This document shows positions 24,545 through 31,403 of a DNA stretch of 36,821 nt, in pieces. The notes beneath the pieces are model-generated. The model was given only the letters and a program-made list of their open reading frames with translations. It did no database searches and was not told where the DNA came from. Each line of letters begins with the position of its first letter. Within the stretch, counting starts at the first letter, position 1. The position numbers and the translations under genes are program-made. Origin of the DNA: Paludibacteraceae bacterium (lineage in GTDB: Bacteria > Bacteroidota > Bacteroidia > Bacteroidales > Paludibacteraceae); assembly GCA_018433525.1 (NCBI GenBank), contig JAHDRA010000078.1:1-36821 (forward strand), read 5' to 3'.

Positions 24545-25652
24545 TTCCTTAAAATATAAAATTGCCCTAACGATGATTCATGGCATAGGAAACATTCTTG
24601 CCAAAAATCTGATTGCATACATTGGAAGTGTGGAAGGAATTTTTAAGGAAAAAAGACAAAACCTGGCAAAAATTCCCGGTATTGGAGAGGTTTTGTCCAA
24701 AGAAATTGTATCACACAGCCTTATTGAACGAGCAGAGAAAGAAATTGAATTTATTTCTAAAAATCAAATCAAAGCCATTTTCTTTACTGAAAAGGATTAT
24801 CCCTATCGATTGAAGGAATGTCCCGATTCTCCAATTTTGTTGTACTGTAAAGGAAACACCAACTTTAACGAAGGAAAATTTGTTGGAATAGTTGGAACAC
24901 GAAGTGCCACTCAAACAGGAAAAGAAAATTGTACCAAACTTGTATCCGATCTGGCCGCAATGGTACCTCAACTCACCATAGTGAGCGGACTGGCTTATGG
25001 TATTGACATTTATTCTCATAAAGCGGCTGTAGAAAATCATTTGCCTACCATTGGTGTTCTGGGTCACGGATTGGATAGGATATACCCTGCTGCACATAGA
25101 TCTACGGCTATCAAAATGCTTGCTCATGGAGCTTTGCTGACCGAATTTATTAGTGAAACAAATCCAGATAAACCAAATTTTGTAAAGCGTAACCGGATTA
25201 TAGCCGGACTCTGCGATGCTTTGGTGGTAGTAGAATCGGGTATTAAAGGCGGGGCATTGATAACGGCCGAGTTGGCAAACGATTATAACAGGGATGTATT
25301 TGCTTTTCCCGGCCGTGTCGATGATATTTGGTCCAAAGGATGTAACAGTCTGATAAAATCGAATAAGGCATTTTTAATGGAAACAGCAGAAGACTTGCTT
25401 CAAATAATGAATTGGGAAAAACTGGATTCCGGTTCGGAAATAGCTCCGCAGGTTTCCATGTATTTCGATCTGGCAGAAGAAGAAAAAGAAATTTTGTTTC
25501 AGTTGAGACAACATGCCGATGGACTTCAAGTAAATGAACTGGCTATCCAAATGTCCAAACCATTCAGTAAAATTTCTTCGCTGTTGCTGCAAATGGAATT
25601 TAAAGGATTGGTAAAATGTTTACCGGGTAATATTTATCGAATAATCAAATAA
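24537..25652 (+). CDS. dprA: DNA-processing protein DprA
   Basis: Binds incoming single-stranded DNA during natural transformation and loads RecA. The 371-residue protein has three parts: an N-terminal helix-hairpin-helix/SAM-like region (ALTMIHGIGNILAKNLIAYIG, PGIGEVLSKEI), the central Rossmann domain (FVGIVGTRSATQTGKENC, TIVSGLAYGIDIYSHKAAVE, IGVLGHGLDRIYPAAHR, RNRIIAGLCDALVVVESGIKGGALITAELA, AFPGRVDD, GCNSLIKSNKAFL) and a C-terminal winged helix (DGLQVNELAIQMSKPFSKISSLLLQMEFKGLVKCLPGNIYRI). All expected blocks are intact. The organism may be competent, but no com genes are in the window. Forms an operon with vanZ. Confidence 0.96.
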   Translation: MDDSLKYKIALTMIHGIGNILAKNLIAYIGSVEGIFKEKRQNLAKIPGIGEVLSKEIVSHSLIERAEKEIEFISKNQIKAIFFTEKDYPYRLKECPDSPILLYCKGNTNFNEGKFVGIVGTRSATQTGKENCTKLVSDLAAMVPQLTIVSGLAYGIDIYSHKAAVENHLPTIGVLGHGLDRIYPAAHRSTAIKMLAHGALLTEFISETNPDKPNFVKRNRIIAGLCDALVVVESGIKGGALITAELANDYNRDVFAFPGRVDDIWSKGCNSLIKSNKAFLMETAEDLLQIMNWEKLDSGSEIAPQVSMYFDLAEEEKEILFQLRQHADGLQVNELAIQMSKPFSKISSLLLQMEFKGLVKCLPGNIYRIIK

Positions 25653-25735
25653 TTCTGATAAAAAAGAGAAGAAATTAGTGGTTGTGGTGAAACAAGTAAT
25701 TGTCTATCAGATATAGTCAAGTAAAAAACAAACAT

Positions 25736-25777
25736 TGACAGTTTGGCATTACAGCGTAAAAATATGTCATTCTGTCA
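25736..25777. promoter_or_regulatory. Twin TGNCA-N3-TGNCA boxes upstream of hsp20
   Basis: TGACA-GTT-TGGCA (25736-25748) and TGTCA-TTC-TGTCA (25765-25777) are two copies of the pattern TGNCANNNTGNCA, 29 bp apart start to start. Their outer ends form a perfect inverted repeat, ATTGACAG ... CTGTCAAT. The placement upstream of hsp20 and dnaJ suggests a heat-shock operator or activator site. It is not CIRCE. Confidence 0.45.
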
Positions 25778-25888
25778 ATAATTTTATTCCCTTCTTCGAT
25801 TACTTCTGCAACCATAAGATAAAAAATTACTCTGAAATACAGTTATTTACCGGGCAAATTAAATTATTGGAAATGCTCTGGTATTGAA

Positions 25889-25942
25889 TTTGAATAGCTT
25901 GAGGTGTAGAGTAAAATTTAGAATTATAAAACGAAAGGAGGG
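25889..25942 (+). promoter_or_regulatory. Possible promoter and strong Shine-Dalgarno of hsp20
   Basis: TTTG at 25889-25892 and TAAAATTT at 25912-25919, 19 bp apart, are an imperfect Bacteroidetes promoter. AAAGGAGGG at 25934-25942, 7 bases before the ATG at 25950, is a full Shine-Dalgarno sequence, unusual here because most genes in the window lack one. It fixes the start at MALVKFSD rather than the upstream in-frame ATG at 25884. Confidence 0.6.
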
Positions 25943-25949
25943 TTTAACT

Positions 25950-26384
25950 ATGGCATTAGTAAAATTTTCAGATCAATTGCCATCATTATTTGATCGTTTA
26001 ATGAATAATGATTTGTTCGACTGGACTTTTCGCAACTTTTCTGAAACAAACACAACTCTTCCATCAGTTAACATTAAAGAAACCAACGATGCATACAGGT
26101 TGGAAATGGCAGCTCCAGGTCTAAAAAAAGAAGACTTCAAGATTGAAGTTAAAGATGGGGTGCTTTCAATTTCTTCAGAAAAAGTTGGTGAAGAACTGAA
26201 GGAAGGAGAAGAATTTACCCACAGGGAATACAGCTATCAATCATTTGTACGTTCTTTTACTTTGCCCGACAATGTAGAAGAAGACAAAATCGAAGCAAAG
26301 TACGAGAATGGAATATTATGCGTAAATATTCCCAAAAAGGAAGAAGCTAAAGCTAAGCCGGTTAAGCAAATCGAAATTCAATAA
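25950..26384 (+). CDS. Hsp20 small heat-shock protein
   Basis: ATP-independent chaperone holding unfolded proteins. The 144-residue protein has a short N-terminal arm, the alpha-crystallin domain from about residue 37 (LPSVNIKETNDAYRLEMAAPGLKKEDFKIEVKDGVLSISSE) to the end (AKYENGILCVNIPKKEEAK), and the A-x-x-x-n-G-v-L motif as KYENGILCV. A short lysine-rich tail follows. The FVRSFTLPDNVEEDKI stretch is standard. The neighbouring DnaJ gene supports a stress-response role. A terminator-like hairpin separates it from dnaJ. Confidence 0.96.
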   Translation: MALVKFSDQLPSLFDRLMNNDLFDWTFRNFSETNTTLPSVNIKETNDAYRLEMAAPGLKKEDFKIEVKDGVLSISSEKVGEELKEGEEFTHREYSYQSFVRSFTLPDNVEEDKIEAKYENGILCVNIPKKEEAKAKPVKQIEIQ

Positions 26385-26402
26385 ATTTTACTTTAACAAA
26401 TG

Positions 26403-26427
26403 AAGGGGAACTATTGTGTTCCCCTTT
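26403..26427 (+). terminator. Terminator-like hairpin after hsp20
   Basis: AAGGGGAA (26403-26410) pairs with TTCCCCTT (26419-26426) around an 8-base loop. The following tract is only moderately T-rich. It lies 46 bases before the dnaJ start and may reduce, not stop, readthrough. Confidence 0.65.
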
Positions 26428-26472
26428 ATTAAATTTATTTTAACAATTTGTTGCTTGAAATATTTGTTTTAT

Positions 26473-27414
26473 ATGGAATATAAAGATTACTATAAAACAC
26501 TTGGAGTAGACAAAAATGCCACTCAGGAGGAAATTAAAAAAGCTTACCGGAAACTTGCCGTAAAATACCATCCTGATAAAAATCCCGGTAACAAGGAAGC
26601 GGAAAATCAGTTTAAAATGATTAATGAAGCTTACGAAGTACTGTCCGATCCGGAAAAAAGGAAAAAATATGATGAATTGGGAACCAACTGGAACAAATTT
26701 GGTGAAGGGAACGAATATAGAGGAAGTAATCCTTTTGAAGGTTTTGGCAATCGGGGCGGAAGTCAATTTTACTATCAGGATAATTTCAACGATTTATTTG
26801 GTGGTAAAAACACTGGATTTTCGGATTTTTTCGAAGCATTTTTCGGTAAAGGAGCAACGTCAGGATTTGGTAAAAGTAATCGTCAAACCGAATTCAAAGG
26901 GCAGGATTACGAAACAGAAATCAATCTTACCCTGGAAGAGGCATATCATGGTACAAGCAGAATTATTCAAATCGATAACGAAAAAATACGTATAAAAATC
27001 AAACCAGGAGTTAACGATGGACAAGTATTAAGAATAAAAGGAAAGGGAGCAAAAGGAAGCAATCCAAACTATAATGGCGATTTGCTCATAAAAGTCAAAG
27101 TACTACCCCATCCAATTTTCGAGCGGATAGGCAATGACTTGAAAATGATTCATCAAATTAACTTGTTTGATGCAATACTGGGTGGAAAAACAATTATTGA
27201 AACACTGAATGGAAAAATAATAATTGACATTCCCGAAGGTACACAGAACAATAAAATTCTGCGTATCAAAGGAAAAGGTATGCCTGTGTATGGAAAAAGT
27301 GGAGAATACGGCGATTTGCTGATTAAATTGCAAGTGATTATTCCCGAGAACCTTACACCCGAACAAAAAAATATGTTTCGTAGATTAAAGGAAAATTTGC
27401 ATTCACAAAAATAA
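26473..27414 (+). CDS. Class-B DnaJ co-chaperone (CbpA-like)
   Basis: Stimulates DnaK ATPase. From the ATG at 26473 ([12 protein letters not shown], a canonical J-domain start; an earlier in-frame ATG at 26416 overlaps the terminator hairpin) the protein has 313 residues. The J domain covers 1-70 with HPD at 33-35. A glycine/phenylalanine-rich linker follows (residues about 76-130), then two C-terminal peptide-binding subdomains ([88 protein letters not shown]). There is no cysteine-rich zinc finger, which makes it the CbpA-type. It sits 17 bases before an unknown small gene. Confidence 0.95.
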   Translation: MEYKDYYKTLGVDKNATQEEIKKAYRKLAVKYHPDKNPGNKEAENQFKMINEAYEVLSDPEKRKKYDELGTNWNKFGEGNEYRGSNPFEGFGNRGGSQFYYQDNFNDLFGGKNTGFSDFFEAFFGKGATSGFGKSNRQTEFKGQDYETEINLTLEEAYHGTSRIIQIDNEKIRIKIKPGVNDGQVLRIKGKGAKGSNPNYNGDLLIKVKVLPHPIFERIGNDLKMIHQINLFDAILGGKTIIETLNGKIIIDIPEGTQNNKILRIKGKGMPVYGKSGEYGDLLIKLQVIIPENLTPEQKNMFRRLKENLHSQK

Positions 27415-27431
27415 TAATTAATAGATGGATT

Positions 27432-27788
27432 ATGTATGATTTGAACAGATTTTTCCCCGAAGACAATGAAATGTTGACAAATTTCGTAGAAGCTCTTTTT
27501 TCTGCAAATCTTCAGTATAGTGCAATGGATTTGTTTCGAGCAGGAGCTGAATCATGGAAGGAAATCGATGGGGCAGTAAAACTATCCATACAAACGCTTA
27601 TAAAAGCCAATCTGAATCCGCAGATGCATTTTAAATTTCGATTTTTAACCGATATAGCAAGTGGCAACATAGTGCAAGACTGGAAAATGAGCAAAACGGG
27701 TTTTGTATTGACATTACTCAATATTCAGGGTAAAAATCCACTTTTAAACAAGTTAAAAGTAGAAATTATTGAACGCTATATCAATTAA
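27432..27788 (+). CDS. Unknown 118-residue protein after dnaJ
   Basis: A soluble, largely helical protein beginning 17 bases after the dnaJ stop, so probably co-transcribed. It starts MYDLNRFFPEDNEMLTNFVEALFSANLQYSAMDLF and contains one Trp-rich stretch (GNIVQDWKMSKTGFVLTLLN). It has no membrane segment, signal peptide or metal motif. In other bacteria the gene after cbpA is often the modulator cbpM, but this sequence does not show the CbpM pattern. Position suggests a stress-related or chaperone-partner role; that is inference. Confidence 0.65.
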   Translation: MYDLNRFFPEDNEMLTNFVEALFSANLQYSAMDLFRAGAESWKEIDGAVKLSIQTLIKANLNPQMHFKFRFLTDIASGNIVQDWKMSKTGFVLTLLNIQGKNPLLNKLKVEIIERYIN

Positions 27789-28236
27789 ATGAAGAAGGAA
27801 AAACAGATGTTTTTTCGACATTGCGAATAAAAAACCGATATCTAAAAATTGGAAAACTGTATCATATTTAACGCATATCAATTGAGGATAAGTATTTGTG
27901 GAAAAATTCGAAATTTCTGAAAAAACGGATAAAGTTAGCTCATGACAGATATTGCCAATATATTTTTTAAGTGTGGATGGAATTTGCACTATAGATTATT
28001 AAAAAAGTTCATACTATCAATGCATTTTGACTGAATATTATTACCAAGAAAAAAAGTGTTGGGAACATAAATCAGATGGCAATGTCTTAATTTCCATATC
28101 TCCCCTAAATAAAAAATCGTAAATTCAAGTGAAAATTAAACTTTTTGGTGCATCATTACCAATAAAATGTTAACTTTGAAACCTGTTTTAAAACGGTTTT
28201 TCAGGTAAACAGAGAGGAATAAAGCAAATTTTTTAA
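27789..28236. other. Intergenic region before argC; predicted -7 box at 28171
   Basis: No gene is recognisable in these 450 bases. TAACTTTG at 28171-28178 is a TAnnTTTG match and could drive argC, about 190 bases before its start and upstream of the inverted-repeat element. The usual argC neighbours (argG, argD) are absent. Confidence 0.4.
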
Positions 28237-28365
28237 GAACAAAAATTTTGTACATGACAAAAAAGTAAGTAGGGTTTGGGGCAAAGCCCCGTTATTAAAT
28301 ATTTGAAAATAAAAAATATAAATTTTTCTACAATTTTTTTGTCATGTACTAAGGAACAAAAATTT
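28237..28365. mobile_element. 100-bp MITE-like element with flanking direct repeats
   Basis: The element 28250-28349 has perfect 15-bp terminal inverted repeats: GTACATGACAAAAAA (28250-28264) and TTTTTTGTCATGTAC (28335-28349). It contains a GGGGC-AAA-GCCCC hairpin (28278-28290) and no coding frame. GAACAAAAATTT occurs directly repeated at 28237-28248 and 28354-28365, just outside the termini, like a target-site duplication, though one base lies on the left and four on the right between it and the element. It ends 20 bases before the argC ATG. An alternative is a long regulatory hairpin. Confidence 0.65.
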
Positions 28366-28369
28366 CAAT

Positions 28370-29344
28370 ATGAAGAAAATTAAAGTCGGCATAGTGGGAG
28401 GGGCAGGATACACGGCAGGCGAGTTGTTGCGCATTCTGATTTATCATCCTGAAGTTGAAATTGTGTTTGTAAACAGCAGCAGCAATGCCGGTAATCCTTT
28501 AGCAGAAGTGCATAGCGGATTAATAGGCGAAACGGATTTGAAGTTTACTGCGGAGTTGCCACTACAGCAAATAGATGTTCTGTTTTTGTGCACAGCACAC
28601 GGCGACAGCAAAAAATTCCTTGTAGAGCATGATGTTCCTTTTTCGATGAAAATGATCGATCTTTCTACCGATTTTCGTGAAAAAAGAACCGATCACGATT
28701 TCGTTTACGGTTTACCCGAGCTGAACCGAAAGGGAATACTTTCTGCCCGGCATATAGCCAATCCCGGTTGTTTTGCTACAGCCATTCAGTTGGGGTTGTT
28801 GCCATTGGCAAAAAACGGCTTGTTGAAAGATGAAATTCATGTCAATGCCATTACCGGTTCTACCGGAGCCGGCGTAAAACTTTCCTCCACTTCTCATTTT
28901 AGCTGGAGAAACAACAATGTTTCCATTTACAAAGCTTTTACGCATCAGCATTTGCACGAAATCAACCAGTCGTTGCATCAGTTGCAGCCCTCTTTTGCAC
29001 ATGCTGTAAATTTCATTCCGGTGCGCGGAAATTTTACGCGCGGCATACTGGCGGCAAGCTACACCAAATGCGACTTGACACTCAAAGAAGCCACTGAAAT
29101 TTATCGCGAATTTTACAGCGAGGCCGCTTTTACATTTGTCGTAGATAAAAATCCGGATCTCAAACAAGTGGTAAACACCAATAAAGCATTGATTTATCTG
29201 GAGAAACATGAAGATAAATTACTTGTTGTATCGGTTATAGACAATTTGCTGAAAGGGGCTTCGGGACAGGCGGTGCAAAATATGAATCTGATGTTCGGAG
29301 TGGACGAAAAAATCGGTTTACAACTGAAAGCCGTCGGTTTTTGA
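28370..29344 (+). CDS. argC: N-acetyl-gamma-glutamyl-phosphate reductase
   Basis: NADPH-dependent third step of arginine synthesis. The 324-residue protein starts with the nucleotide-binding loop GIVGGAGYTAGELL (7-20). The catalytic cysteine is C134 in ANPGCFATA. Other family blocks are STDFR, YGLPELNR, AITGSTGAGVKLS, FIPVRGNFTRGILA and DNLLKGASGQAVQNMNLM near the C-terminus. No frameshift. It stands alone: no other arginine gene flanks it, and the upstream region holds the 100-bp inverted-repeat element instead. A terminator-like hairpin follows at 29496. Confidence 0.97.
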   Translation: MKKIKVGIVGGAGYTAGELLRILIYHPEVEIVFVNSSSNAGNPLAEVHSGLIGETDLKFTAELPLQQIDVLFLCTAHGDSKKFLVEHDVPFSMKMIDLSTDFREKRTDHDFVYGLPELNRKGILSARHIANPGCFATAIQLGLLPLAKNGLLKDEIHVNAITGSTGAGVKLSSTSHFSWRNNNVSIYKAFTHQHLHEINQSLHQLQPSFAHAVNFIPVRGNFTRGILAASYTKCDLTLKEATEIYREFYSEAAFTFVVDKNPDLKQVVNTNKALIYLEKHEDKLLVVSVIDNLLKGASGQAVQNMNLMFGVDEKIGLQLKAVGF

Positions 29345-29418
29345 AAATTTTAGAAAAAGCAGAATAAAGTTAAATTATGCTATAAAATATCATTTTCGAG
29401 CAAAAATTAATGAAATCA

Positions 29419-29450
29419 TTTGTATGGAATTTCAAAAACCCTTACCTTTG
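29419..29450 (+). promoter_or_regulatory. Near-consensus promoter with no gene downstream
   Basis: TTTG (29419-29422), 20 bp, TACCTTTG (29443-29450). The spacing equals that of the ygjV and thiL promoters in this window. It points right, into the space between the convergent argC and thiL genes. Confidence 0.55.
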
Positions 29451-29456
29451 TGCAGT

Positions 29457-29528
29457 GATTTTTTCATAGTATTAGATTTAAGGTTAACAAAGATTGGTAG
29501 TCAGGCGTGGCTACCTTTCGCGTTTTTA
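29457..29528 (+). ncRNA. Candidate small RNA between argC and thiL
   Basis: A transcript from the promoter at 29419-29450 would start near 29457 and meet a hairpin at 29496-29515 (GGTAGTCA and TGGCTACC, one wobble pair, GGCG loop), followed by T-rich sequence. The product would be about 70 nucleotides with no frame. The same hairpin would serve as argC terminator. No family resemblance is recognised. Confidence 0.3.
29496..29528 (+). terminator. Terminator-like hairpin after argC
   Basis: 8-bp stem (29496-29503 with 29508-29515) and tetraloop GGCG, then TTTCGCGTTTTT. It lies 24 bases before the thiL stop, between two convergent genes, and may act for argC or the candidate small RNA. Confidence 0.6.
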
Positions 29529-29551
29529 TGGGGGTATGGTTTTTCAATTTA

Positions 29552-30577
29552 TCATCTCAACGAATTCCATCCCTGTGCCTGAAGTTCAATTTCGCCTCCG
29601 TCTCTGCCTACCAAATAGCAACCAGATTCGGGTTTGGTAATATGCCCTACAATCGAGATATTTTCCATCTGCACCAATTTTTCATAATCTTCCAGTGAAG
29701 CGGTAAAAACCAATTCGTAATCTTCTCCGCCATTGAGTGCAGCGGTAACTATATTCATGTTCATTTCTTCGGCCATTGCAGCAGCCTGAAAACTTACGGG
29801 AATTTTATCTTCGTAAATTCGGCATCCTGTCTTGCTTTGGGTGCAAATGTGCAGCAGTTCCGACGATAATCCGTCCGAAATGTCCATCATGGCAGTAGGA
29901 ATAATATTTTTCTCGCGCAATTGCTCAACAATATCGCGTCTTGCCTCAGGTTTGAGCTGGCGTTCCAAAATATATTCATATCCATCAAAATGAGGTTGCG
30001 CCTGTTCATTTCCTTCAAAAACCAGTTTCTCTCTTTCGAGCAATTGCAATCCCATGTAGGCAGCGCCCAAATCGCCGGATACGCAAATTAAATCGTTTTC
30101 CCTGGCGCCGTTGCGATATGTAATTCGGCCGCTTTCTCCTTCTCCCACACAGGAAATGCTGAGCGTAAGTCCTGTAAGTGATGCGCTGGTATCGCCGCCA
30201 ACCAAATCAACACCGTAATTTTCACATGCCAGCAGAATACCATCATAAATCTGCTCCAAATCTTCGACCGAAAAACGTTTTGATACGCCCAATGAAACGA
30301 TAATTTGTTTTGGTTGTCCGTTCATGGCGTAGATGTCGGAAAAGTTGACTATGGCAGCTTTGTAGCCCAAGTGTTTTAAAGGAACATACATTAAATCGAA
30401 ATGTACGCCTTCCAGCAGAAGATCGGAAGTGAGCAGAACAAGTTTGTCATTGTACGAGAGAACGGCGGCATCGTCGCCAATACCTTTTACAGTAGAACGA
30501 TTTTTTATTTTTACCTTTTCTGTCAAATGTTTGATTAACCCAAATTCTCCCAAAGCGGAAATTTCTGTACGGGGCAT
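29552..30577 (-). CDS. thiL: Thiamine-monophosphate kinase
   Basis: Makes thiamine diphosphate from thiamine monophosphate with ATP. The 341-residue protein has the family motifs: GIGDDAAVLSYNDKLVLLTSDLLLEGVHFDL (residues about 32-62, with the metal-binding aspartates), KAAIVNFSDIYAMNG, GVDLVGGDTSAS, ISCVGEG, ISGDLGAAYMGL-type region as CVSGDLGAAYMGLQLL, MMDISDGLSSELLHIC and ALNGGEDYELVFT near the end. It has its own near-consensus promoter. No other thiamine gene is nearby. Confidence 0.96.
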   Translation of the reverse strand: MPRTEISALGEFGLIKHLTEKVKIKNRSTVKGIGDDAAVLSYNDKLVLLTSDLLLEGVHFDLMYVPLKHLGYKAAIVNFSDIYAMNGQPKQIIVSLGVSKRFSVEDLEQIYDGILLACENYGVDLVGGDTSASLTGLTLSISCVGEGESGRITYRNGARENDLICVSGDLGAAYMGLQLLEREKLVFEGNEQAQPHFDGYEYILERQLKPEARRDIVEQLREKNIIPTAMMDISDGLSSELLHICTQSKTGCRIYEDKIPVSFQAAAMAEEMNMNIVTAALNGGEDYELVFTASLEDYEKLVQMENISIVGHITKPESGCYLVGRDGGEIELQAQGWNSLR

Positions 30578-30614
30578 AATGGCCGATTTTTATGGTTTTT
30601 ATTGTTTGAGGCGA

Positions 30615-30646
30615 CAAAGTTATTCAAATTTGCCGCGTTTGACAAA
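30615..30646 (-). promoter_or_regulatory. Promoter of thiL
   Basis: Minus-strand TTTG (30646-30643), 20 bp, TAACTTTG (30622-30615), about 38 bases before the thiL start. Matches the Bacteroidetes consensus with the spacer one base longer than the ideal. Confidence 0.7.
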
Positions 30647-30810
30647 TTCTCACTCAAAATTCAATTTCGCATTATAAAGGTTGCAGAATGAAGATGTTCG
30701 CATGGGGTGCTAAGGTTATATGTTTTGAATAAGATTCTTTCTTTTTGGTTCTCTGTGTTTTCTTTGGTAAAATATGTTTTTAATTTTTCGTGAAAATTAG
30801 GTGTTGTACA

Positions 30811-30900
30811 TTACGGCTCTCCCGCAATTGGAATTTTATTCTTCAATTTCTTCAAATTTAAAATCTGTAAACTTTTACCTCGCTTACTCGAAACACGCAT
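30811..30900 (-). CDS. Possible 29-residue basic peptide
   Basis: ATG at 30900 to TAA at 30811 encodes MRVSSKRGKSLQILNL followed by a lysine-rich middle and ending IPIAGEP. The composition is protein-like and strongly basic. It could be a genuine small protein or the tail of a lost gene. No homologue is recognised and no ribosome-binding site is clear. Confidence 0.25.
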   Translation of the reverse strand: MRVSSKRGKSLQILNLKKLKNKIPIAGEP

Positions 30901-31131
30901 TTTCTTGTTTTTTGTTAATTCTGAATAAAAATGCATATTAAACTCTTTTTTATTTTGCTTGTATTTGAAATTATTATTACTTTGCAAGCCAAAATAATTT
31001 TAAATTATAACCGAACCCTTTACATAAAATTTTAATTTTAATTATATTTTTGTATAGTTTAGTTTATTTCACATTTTTAGTTCTCTTTAATTGTTTATTT
31101 CATTGTATTTCAATTTTTTTGTTTCGCATTC

Positions 31132-31162
31132 TTGCATCCCCCGGCAGAGCCGTAGTATGCAA
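31132..31162 (+). repeat. Structured inverted repeat
   Basis: TTGCAT (31132-31137) and ATGCAA (31157-31162) pair as the outer stem; GGC-AGA-GCC forms the inner stem. Lies upstream of the terminator-like hairpin at 31255, so the two could belong to one non-coding transcript of about 200 bases. No known RNA family is recognised. Confidence 0.35.
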
Positions 31163-31254
31163 TTTATCTACAAATTGTTCGAAAATTTTTTGGAAAAATG
31201 GATTTGAAGACGAGAACCAAATTGGAAAATCTATGTTAAATATATTTAATATAT

Positions 31255-31284
31255 AAAAATTCGGTTAACTTTTTTCCGATTTTT
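31255..31284 (+). terminator. Terminator-like hairpin upstream of the giant gene
   Basis: AAAAATTCGG (31255-31264) pairs with CCGATTTTT (31276-31284) with one bulged base, ending in Ts. No intact plus-strand gene precedes it, so it may end a non-coding or lost transcript. Confidence 0.5.
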
Positions 31285-31308
31285 CTTGTTTTTAAAATGA
31301 ATTGAATA

Positions 31309-31316
31309 TAATTTTG
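31309..31316 (+). promoter_or_regulatory. Predicted -7 element of the giant surface-protein gene
   Basis: TAATTTTG matches TAnnTTTG, about 88 bases before the ATG at 31404. The upstream TTGT is a weak -33 element. Confidence 0.4.
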
Positions 31317-31403
31317 TAGCGAATATATTAATCATCAGCGTAGTCAATTCTCTTTTAACCCTATTTTGTAATAAGTGCTTATCGCATAACGATTGAATTT
31401 TAA

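Larger units (their letters stand above)
30647..31403. other. Long gene-poor region before the giant gene
   Basis: No established gene. It contains a 29-codon minus-strand frame (30811-30900), a hairpin at 31132-31162, a terminator-like structure at 31255-31284 and the likely promoter at 31309. A 68-codon plus frame at 31050-31256 is hydrophobic and unconvincing. Confidence 0.5.

Noticed and set aside
25736..25777. CIRCE element for HrcA
   Set aside because: The CIRCE arms TTAGCACTC/GAGTGCTAA are absent; the boxes are of a different type.
27753..27989. 78-codon minus-strand frame opposite the end of the dnaJ-linked gene
   Set aside because: Overlaps the plus-strand gene, has no family pattern and AT-rich composition makes long chance frames likely.
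31050..31256. 68-codon hydrophobic plus-strand frame
   Set aside because: Low-complexity hydrophobic start, no family pattern, and a structured inverted repeat lies inside; not supported as a protein.
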